Positions 1 to 4,359 of a stretch of DNA of 5,641 nucleotides are shown in pieces. The stretch lies in NCBI GenBank assembly GCA_003660555.1, contig QMUK01000075.1, positions 1 to 5,641 on the forward strand, written 5' to 3'. Both the position numbers and the translations under genes were made by a program. Positions within the stretch are counted from its first letter, which is position 1. The number at the start of each line of letters is the position of its first letter. Below the pieces are notes generated by a model. That model saw only the letters and a program-made list of their open reading frames with translations, was not told the origin of the DNA and searched no databases. The DNA comes from Thermococci archaeon. GTDB taxonomy: Archaea > Hadarchaeota > B88-G9.

Positions 1-945
1 CATCCTGAAAGCAACCGAGTAAGAGAAGAAGAAAAACAAGGATGAGTATATCAGGAAGAAGTATTTCTTAACATGTATTTCCCTAAACATACTTGCCAAT
101 CCGAATATCCATGCGAATAATGGTAATATAGACATGTAATAAAACATACCAGCAACTAGGGGCTTCTGAAATGCTACAGATCTACTCTCCCCTCCGATAC
201 TCGATAAAGTACTCAAGAGACCTTCTATAGTGCCCACCATGTTCCCGTGGAACATCCAAGGACAAATGCTCAGATATAACAGAGAGCCTATTGAATAACC
301 TAGGACAGTAGATGATATCAAGGAGATGGGAATCCGTATCTCGAAGTACATAACATAGTATCCAATTGAAAAAGTGAGAATTAGAAGATAAACTAGAATC
401 CAAGACTTGTGGGAAAAGGAATGAAGTCCTAGGAGGGATGCGAGAAGTATAGACAACCAAATCGTATCTTTTTTGTTCTCGGAGTGAAGGAGTCTGAGTA
501 TGACTAGGATCTCGGCAGATATTAACAATATGGACAATGAATCAGGTCTCAAGTAGGAATTAGTATACGTCAGATCCAGAGGTATCACCGAAAAGAAGAA
601 TCCGGCTATTATTCCCAATCCCCTTTTCAATTTCTCACCAATTTGGTACATTAAGACCGTCGTTAGGGCACCAAGGATAGATGACACTATCGGTGAGTAC
701 TTCTCTCCAAATAAGTAGATGAATGAAGCTATTACGAAGTGAAATAGTGGAGGATAATCGTGTAACGTCCCGTAGAAATGATATGGATTGTAGGTGGGTA
801 TTCCTTCGCTTAGGATCATCTTAGACACGTAAACGTGATAATATGGATCTATTCCGTAATGGCTTCCAGGAAATCTCAGCATGAATGATAATCTCAAGGA
901 AAGAGATAGCGAGAATAGGAGAATTACCCAATGAAATCTCTTCAG
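1..945 (-). CDS. Multi-pass GT-C glycosyltransferase, STT3/AglB-like, C-terminus cut by window edge
   Basis: An uninterrupted frame of 315 codons runs off the left edge. The product is strongly hydrophobic, with several predicted membrane spans (about residues 5-24, 65-80, 85-101, 108-127, 138-153, 161-200, 206-227, 264-286, 295-313). After the first span comes GIDPYYH (residues 31-37), the place and form of the first acidic metal-binding motif of GT-C enzymes, then aromatic, proline-rich loop text (about 50-68). RPD at 133-135 may be a second acidic site. STT3/AglB oligosaccharyltransferases and PMT-type mannosyltransferases share this layout; they transfer lipid-linked sugar to protein outside the membrane. 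I favour STT3/AglB-like, but the C-terminal WWD-type motif lies outside the window. The start is read as CTG at 945: it overlaps the upstream TGA as CTGA, and GGAGG lies 8 nt before it. The next starts, TTG 897 and ATG 882, would remove most of the first membrane span. It is the last visible gene of the pilin operon. Confidence 0.72.
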   Translation of the reverse strand, partial: MKRFHWVILLFSLSLSLRLSFMLRFPGSHYGIDPYYHVYVSKMILSEGIPTYNPYHFYGTLHDYPPLFHFVIASFIYLFGEKYSPIVSSILGALTTVLMYQIGEKLKRGLGIIAGFFFSVIPLDLTYTNSYLRPDSLSILLISAEILVILRLLHSENKKDTIWLSILLASLLGLHSFSHKSWILVYLLILTFSIGYYVMYFEIRIPISLISSTVLGYSIGSLLYLSICPWMFHGNMVGTIEGLLSTLSSIGGESRSVAFQKPLVAGMFYYMSILPLFAWIFGLASMFREIHVKKYFFLIYSSLFFFFSYSVAFRM

Positions 946-1283
946 CCTAACACCCTCCTAGGTATTTCTAGATATACTGTTCTATTGGATTTCTCTAGGC
1001 GAATCCGAATAGTCGTGGAGTTGCATGATACTGGAAGGGAGAAGCACACTTTACCTTTGATTTCGATGGTTTTATTGGCTAATGAGAGTATTTCTCCATC
1101 TTCGGAGAATGAACAGATAGTTACGTCTCTTTTTCCCTCTGAGCACCTCGATGTTTCAGCTAGAAGTATTGACACACCCTCGCTCTTCGGCACATCCAAG
1201 AAGAAAGTCCAAGAGAGAAGTAATAAAAAAGAAATGAGGAGGGTAGCGAGGACCGAGGCTTTGCAGACGTCCTCTGGCTCCAC
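942..1283 (-). CDS. Small single-pass membrane protein with cysteine-rich, sequon-rich ectodomain
   Basis: This encodes 113 aa from a GTG start preceded by AAGGAG, 8 nt away. The stop of pilin 2 lies 4 nt upstream, and its own TGA overlaps the glycosyltransferase start. Residues 9-29 form one hydrophobic segment after a short acidic N-terminus; the remaining roughly 84 residues look beta-rich and are probably extracellular. The ectodomain has four cysteines (47, 57, 80, 87), enough for two disulfides, and three N-x-T sequons (NKT 70-72, NST 88-90, NRT 100-102). There is no class III pilin signal, so it is not an ordinary pilin. I do not recognise the family. Position between pilins and a glycosyltransferase suggests a glycosylated pilus accessory, anchor or tip protein; this is inference. 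A plus-strand open frame covers the same DNA but lacks comparable support. Confidence 0.75.
   Translation of the reverse strand: MEPEDVCKASVLATLLISFLLLLSWTFFLDVPKSEGVSILLAETSRCSEGKRDVTICSFSEDGEILSLANKTIEIKGKVCFSLPVSCNSTTIRIRLEKSNRTVYLEIPRRVLG
951..958 (-). promoter_or_regulatory. Ribosome binding site deciding the CTG start of the glycosyltransferase
   Basis: On the minus strand GGAGGGTG lies inside the last codons of the 113-aa protein gene. GGAGG ends 8 nt before the CTG at 945, the same spacing seen for pilin 1. No ATG, GTG or TTG in the glycosyltransferase frame lies at a usable distance from it. Confidence 0.6.
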
Positions 1284-1287
1284 TCTT

Positions 1288-1464
1288 TCAGCTCCTTATC
1301 CTGTTCTCGACTTCTTCGTAGACTCTATTCACAGCCCGCTCTGCGCTCTTCCCCACTGACTTGGAGGAGGTGATGAGGTAGTGCACGGCTGAGGCCAGCA
1401 CTACTAGCGCAGCGGCAAATACTATCATGTATTCCACAGAGGACTGTCCCCTTTGCCCTATCAT
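1288..1464 (-). CDS. Class III signal mini-pilin, second copy (58 aa)
   Basis: This short gene encodes 58 aa from an ATG that overlaps the stop of pilin 1 as ATGA. The N-terminus reads MIGQRG followed by QSSVEYM, the archaeal class III (DUF361-type) prepilin signal: cleavage expected between G6 and Q7, Q at mature +1, E at mature +5, with the hydrophobic assembly helix at about 10-31. The rest is a polar, charged helix rich in E, R, S and V ending in RIRS. The mature subunit would be about 52 aa, about the size of a Flp/Epd-type pilin. Known relatives are processed by an EppA-type peptidase and packed by their N-terminal helices into a surface filament. It aligns without gaps to pilin 1 and has exactly the same length, so the two look like a tandem duplication. 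A weak SD (GAGGG) lies 3 nt upstream of the start; translation may be coupled to pilin 1. Confidence 0.85.
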   Translation of the reverse strand: MIGQRGQSSVEYMIVFAAALVVLASAVHYLITSSKSVGKSAERAVNRVYEEVENRIRS

Positions 1465-1637
1465 GGTCCCTCAGCATTATTTAGAGCCTCTTCTATCTCA
1501 TTAGTCTTTTTGTTTATTGTCCTTCCACCCAGCCCCTTGGTCTTCATTAGGTAGAACACTGCGACAGCTACTATCACCAGAGCTACAGCTACCATCAAGA
1601 GGTACTCAACTGCGCCTTGACCCCTCTCACCTAACAC
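1461..1637 (-). CDS. Class III signal mini-pilin, first copy (58 aa, start revised)
   Basis: This is the first gene of the pilin operon. From GTG at 1637 it encodes 58 aa beginning MLGERG then QGAVEYLLM, a class III prepilin signal with predicted cleavage between G6 and Q7 and glutamate at mature +5. A hydrophobic helix (about 10-31) follows, then a polar tail (KTKGLGGR...NNAEGP). It should be the main or co-major subunit of a thin surface pilus. An upstream TTG at 1652 would add five residues, but it coincides with the transcription start predicted from the TATA box and lies before the SD, GGAGGTG at 1650-1644. GTG 1637 sits 8 nt after GGAGG and gives a leader (MLGERG) and total length that match pilin 2 exactly. 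No N-x-S/T sequon is present. Its stop overlaps the pilin 2 start. Confidence 0.88.
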   Translation of the reverse strand: MLGERGQGAVEYLLMVAVALVIVAVAVFYLMKTKGLGGRTINKKTNEIEEALNNAEGP

Positions 1638-1643
1638 GGGCAC

Positions 1644-1650
1644 CACCTCC
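1644..1650 (-). promoter_or_regulatory. Ribosome binding site of pilin 1
   Basis: GGAGGTG on the minus strand complements the usual archaeal 16S 3' end. It is spaced 8 nt (counting from GGAGG) from GTG 1637 and lies downstream of TTG 1652, so it supports the shorter start. Confidence 0.7.
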
Positions 1651-1672
1651 AATCAAATCATTAGAGGAAGCC

Positions 1673-1688
1673 AAAATATAAGGTTTCC
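1673..1688 (-). promoter_or_regulatory. BRE/TATA promoter of the pilin operon
   Basis: Read on the minus strand, GGAAACC followed by TTATATTTT (1681-1673) matches an archaeal BRE plus TATA box. With the usual spacing of about 25 nt from the box centre (1677), transcription would begin near 1651, leaving a short leader of about 14 nt that contains the SD and leads to GTG 1637. Confidence 0.65.
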
Positions 1689-1697
1689 GTAAACACT

Positions 1698-1715
1698 TGT
1701 TGCAACGACTCAACA
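1698..1715. promoter_or_regulatory. Inverted repeat, candidate operator between divergent promoters
   Basis: TGTTG (1698-1702) and CAACA (1711-1715) form a 5-bp inverted repeat with an 8-nt spacer; GTTGCAAC at 1699-1706 is also a perfect 8-bp palindrome. It lies just upstream of the pilin TATA/BRE and some 24 nt from the regulator TATA box, a natural place for a dimeric regulator. The repeat is short enough to occur by chance. Confidence 0.35.
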
Positions 1716-1717
1716 GA

Positions 1718-1729
1718 ATTGCGCGGAAT
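1718..1729. promoter_or_regulatory. Imperfect 12-bp palindrome, candidate operator
   Basis: ATTGCGCGGAAT matches its own reverse complement at 10 of 12 positions. It ends 9 nt before the regulator BRE/TATA element and could be a second operator half of the divergent control region. It also falls in the unusual GC-rich patch between two AT-rich TATA boxes. Evidence is the sequence symmetry only. Confidence 0.25.
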
Positions 1730-1737
1730 GCCCGACA

Positions 1738-1748
1738 GAAATATATAC
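1738..1748 (+). promoter_or_regulatory. TATA box promoter of the regulator gene
   Basis: GAAATATATAC is a good archaeal TATA element with a short purine BRE. Centred near 1743, it predicts transcription from about 1769, with GGGGAG (1771-1776) just upstream of TTG 1781. The distance from TATA centre to start codon (about 38 nt) nearly equals that of the pilin promoter (40 nt). Confidence 0.5.
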
Positions 1749-1780
1749 TACTACTCAGACTAAGGCCACTGGGGAGAGAG

Positions 1781-2320
1781 TTGCTCCACGTAGTTGTGGA
1801 GAGAGGTGAGACTGTCCTAGAAACATTAAGCAGAGCAGTATCGAAGATGAACTCAGAGATAGAGAAGGATTTCGGAAAGATAAAAGCATTTAGGGTGGAG
1901 ATGTCGTCCGAAGAAGCAGGCTCATCAGTAATCATATCTTCACTAGTGGAGGGAGAGGAGAATGCCAAGAAGGCAATACTCTACTCCTACGAAGAGGACG
2001 TAGACATAGACAGAGCAACTAAGAAGGCAATTTCCAAGTTAAATAGAGAAGTTAAGGAAGTGGATGGAGAAATAGTCGATTTTAAAATAGAGACAATCCC
2101 AATAAGTGGATTTTATCCTAAATCCGTCGTTATAATAATAGCGGCCGTGAATTCCAAGACGAAAATGGAAATGGACAGGAGGGAGAGAATAGCTAGGGCC
2201 ATAGAACTCCTAGGAGACCCTCAGGTCATAAACGTATCCAAGTTAGCCGAGGTATTCGGGGTGACTAGAAACACCATATATAATGACCTAGCGTCACTGG
2301 GCTACAAGAGAGTGAAGTAG
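1781..2320 (+). CDS. Putative transcription regulator: duplicated beta-alpha-beta-beta-like region plus C-terminal HTH
   Basis: Read from TTG 1781 this encodes 179 aa. Residues 1-56 and about 65-123 look like two copies of one unit: strand, long amphipathic helix, strand, strand. The best match is helix plus strand (about 15-41 against 80-105), sharing A-S-K-x-N-x-E, then G-x-I, F and E. The C-terminus (about 132-179) is a helix-turn-helix: SKLAEVFGVTRNTIYND carries the classic A...G-V-T...I-Y pattern with a basic end (GYKRVK). It probably binds DNA; the duplicated part may bind a ligand or mediate oligomers. I know no family name for it. An open frame extends to TTG 1697, but that start lies upstream of the predicted transcription start, would carry the TATA box inside the coding sequence and adds 28 residues outside the repeat. 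Divergent from the pilin operon, so probably its local regulator and perhaps autoregulated (inference). Confidence 0.75.
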   Translation: MLHVVVERGETVLETLSRAVSKMNSEIEKDFGKIKAFRVEMSSEEAGSSVIISSLVEGEENAKKAILYSYEEDVDIDRATKKAISKLNREVKEVDGEIVDFKIETIPISGFYPKSVVIIIAAVNSKTKMEMDRRERIARAIELLGDPQVINVSKLAEVFGVTRNTIYNDLASLGYKRVK

Positions 2321-2336
2321 TAGTGGTGGTATAGAG

Positions 2337-3266
2337 TCAAGCACCAGTGATTTTTCCCACAACGAAAGTACCAACCTTAAACACCACTAAGGAGACTGGA
2401 AGCATCAACATTCCGTACTTGATGCCCTTTCTCATGCTACCGAACCTCATGACTCCCACGCCGAGACCGCCTACTAGGGATTGAATAGCTATGTACCCCA
2501 TTACTATGAGCCGTAATTGAGAATACACCTCATCAGTCAGCCCAGAAATTATTTCTCCCTTGAACAACCCTACTATCCCAGTGGCTATTCCTGCGACTAG
2601 AGGAGCTGCCATAGCGCAGCTAACCATTATGAAGGAGCCCTGCATCATGGTCAGGGCAGCTCTCTCTCTTTGTATCATTTGAATTGCCCTCACGTCCTCT
2701 GCGATAGCATCTAAGACGTCTGCTAACATAGCCCCTCTCCTAATAGCCTCTACTAGTATGTTTATTGTCCTCTCATAGAGAGGAGATCCTATCCTCTTGG
2801 ACATTCCGAGTAAGGCTCTATCTAGGGACCTACCTCTTCTAACTTCCAAGAGAGTTCTGCTTATTTCTTCGGAGAGGGGATCGTATTTCGCATCTACTAC
2901 GTCCTCTAGGGCTACTTCTATGCTACTTCCAGATCTCAGTATAGTGGACATGTGTCTGAATGCATCTGGAAGTACTTTCTCCATTTCCCCAATTCTCTTA
3001 CTTATTATTATGGAGGGCACTCCGGCAGTGATCATGAGATAGGCTAGAAAGAAACCGAGTATTCCGGAAAGTATTGGATTCAGTGGAAAAGAAGTCACTG
3101 AAGCCATAAAGAAAACTAATATTCCAGTGAGAATAGAAGAAAGCAGTGCTATGGTTATGTACTCTGATGGAGTAAGGGCGACCCCCATCCTTCGTAGTTT
3201 CAGCTCTGTACTCCTCTCTATACTGGGAGGAATCACCCTCTCTATTAGTTTGGATATTGTGGGCAT
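2337..3266 (-). CDS. Pilus assembly platform protein, TadC/ArlJ/GspF family (second copy)
   Basis: This encodes 309 aa from ATG, with GAGGGAG just upstream and 9 nt after the preceding stop. Two membrane spans (about 34-56 and 63-87) precede a cytoplasmic helical T2SSF domain (about 95-205) carrying the usual pattern LPDAFRHMSTILRSGSSIEVAL ... RGRSLDRAL ... AIRRGAMLADVLDAIAED, shown here in pieces (99-111, 144-151, 175-191). Three more hydrophobic spans follow (about 207-233, 252-274, 284-305). Proteins of this family sit in the membrane under the growing pilus, contact the ATPase and move pilin subunits. Its partner is the adjacent paralogous platform protein; archaeal Epd pili and bacterial Tad systems likewise use two. 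It ends 16 bp from the convergent regulator gene. There is no strong T-run in the gap, so read-through antisense to the regulator is possible. Confidence 0.92.
   Translation of the reverse strand: MPTISKLIERVIPPSIERSTELKLRRMGVALTPSEYITIALLSSILTGILVFFMASVTSFPLNPILSGILGFFLAYLMITAGVPSIIISKRIGEMEKVLPDAFRHMSTILRSGSSIEVALEDVVDAKYDPLSEEISRTLLEVRRGRSLDRALLGMSKRIGSPLYERTINILVEAIRRGAMLADVLDAIAEDVRAIQMIQRERAALTMMQGSFIMVSCAMAAPLVAGIATGIVGLFKGEIISGLTDEVYSQLRLIVMGYIAIQSLVGGLGVGVMRFGSMRKGIKYGMLMLPVSLVVFKVGTFVVGKITGA
2351..2355 (+). terminator. Possible weak T-run terminator of the regulator gene
   Basis: TTTTT at 2351-2355, 31 nt past the regulator stop, is the only nearby T-run on the plus strand and lies within the end of the platform gene. 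Archaeal termination often uses short T-runs, but five Ts is weak evidence. Confidence 0.2.
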
Positions 3267-3275
3267 TTGACTCCC

Positions 3276-4358
3276 TCAGGCAGTGGGTTCCATTCTCTTT
3301 ATCAGGTACACGAAGTAGAACAGTAACGTTGGAATCAATAACAGGTAGATTAGCGCCAGAGTATCCAGAGACACAGTTAACTGCTTAGCCATAGTAGACA
3401 TTATTAGCACCATTATGAGTGCCATGGTAGGTCCTATTGCATCCAGAAACATGAAGATTAATCCATATGTGTTCAGGGTTTGGGCATAATCTCTTATCTT
3501 CATCCTCATTTCGTATGAGATGTCTTCCGCTAGGGTATACAACACCTCGGATAAATCTCCACCTATCCTCAAGGCTCTGTTTATCTGCCTTATACTTCTC
3601 TTCAAACCCTCCGATTCGGTCCTCTCCCACAACCTCCCTAGGGCCTCCTCTAGGCTCAGCCCTCTATGAACATCCATTATAACTCTTCTCATCTCATCTG
3701 AGAGAGCACCATAGTCGGATTGTGCTACCGAAGTTAAAGCCTCAGTCAGAGCAATTCCGGACTTAAGTTGCGTAGCTATGTGTCTTAGGGCATAAGGCAA
3801 GTTCTTGTTTATCTCCAGGGTCATTTTGTTTATCCTGATTCTCGGAATTATCCTAGTCAGGAAATATCCTAATATGAATCCCAGTCCTCCTCCCATTATT
3901 CCTAGGAGGGGATCTATCAACACTGAGAAAAGTAGGAAAAGTGATGCAGAGAACATTATCCCATTTCCTAACATCAGGGCCACGAATTTAGTTGGCGCAA
4001 TCCTCATGTTCGCCCTGTATAACTCCATTTCCAATCCCGTTATGCCTCTAGCAATTTTAGAGGCAGGACCCAGCAAGGGTCTAAATACAGAGTCGACCAA
4101 TCTCTCTGCAAATGGTCTCTCAAGCTCTATTTTCCTCCACTCCTCCAATTCGAGTTCTTCCTCTTCCTCCTCGACGACCTCTGGGATGAGTTTTGGAGAA
4201 ACTCTTCCAGGTTCTAGGATTCTCTTTATCTCCAGTAGCCTTCCGGATACTACTGCTTTCTTTTTCTTCCTCTCTCCCGCAGATGGGGCTATGAGATCAC
4301 CAATCAAGTTAGCAAGTTTTATTAGACACTCTCCTATGATCTCAAGAGGATTTCTCAG
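3276..4358 (-). CDS. Pilus assembly platform protein, TadB/TadC/GspF family (first copy), probable CTG start
   Basis: From CTG 4358 this encodes 360 aa (343 from TTG 4307). An N-terminal cytoplasmic region has a lysine run (KKKK) and a strongly acidic stretch (EVVEEEEEELELEEW, about 60-74). Two membrane spans (about 125-148, 151-172), a cytoplasmic T2SSF helical domain (about 178-290; LPYALRHIATQLKSG, RGLSLEEAL, RIGGDLSEVLYTLAED) and two closing spans (about 297-320, 330-353) follow. It should form the inner membrane platform together with the downstream paralog and be driven by the upstream ATPase. The start is argued from a 9-nt perfect SD (GGAGGTGAT, 4372-4364) placed 9 nt before CTG 4358; TTG 4307 has no SD at a normal distance. 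With CTG the gap to the ATPase stop is 1 nt; with TTG it is 52 nt. The acidic tract is longer than I would expect for the family. Confidence 0.9.
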   Translation of the reverse strand: MRNPLEIIGECLIKLANLIGDLIAPSAGERKKKKAVVSGRLLEIKRILEPGRVSPKLIPEVVEEEEEELELEEWRKIELERPFAERLVDSVFRPLLGPASKIARGITGLEMELYRANMRIAPTKFVALMLGNGIMFSASLFLLFSVLIDPLLGIMGGGLGFILGYFLTRIIPRIRINKMTLEINKNLPYALRHIATQLKSGIALTEALTSVAQSDYGALSDEMRRVIMDVHRGLSLEEALGRLWERTESEGLKRSIRQINRALRIGGDLSEVLYTLAEDISYEMRMKIRDYAQTLNTYGLIFMFLDAIGPTMALIMVLIMSTMAKQLTVSLDTLALIYLLLIPTLLFYFVYLIKRMEPTA

Positions 4359-4359
4359 G

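Noticed and set aside
182-460. 92-codon minus-strand open frame
   Set aside because: It is in another frame of the glycosyltransferase gene, which is open throughout the region and has membrane spans and a GT-C motif.
931-1359. 142-codon open frame on the plus strand
   Set aside because: It lies antisense to three minus-strand genes that have SDs, coupled starts and recognisable features; its product has no coherent domain.
1650-1652. TTG as start of pilin 1
   Set aside because: It coincides with the predicted transcription start and precedes the SD; GTG 1637 gives the same leader and length as pilin 2.
1627-1968. 113-codon minus-strand open frame across the divergent promoter region
   Set aside because: It covers the pilin promoter and is antisense to the regulator; the product is serine/leucine-rich shadow sequence without motifs.
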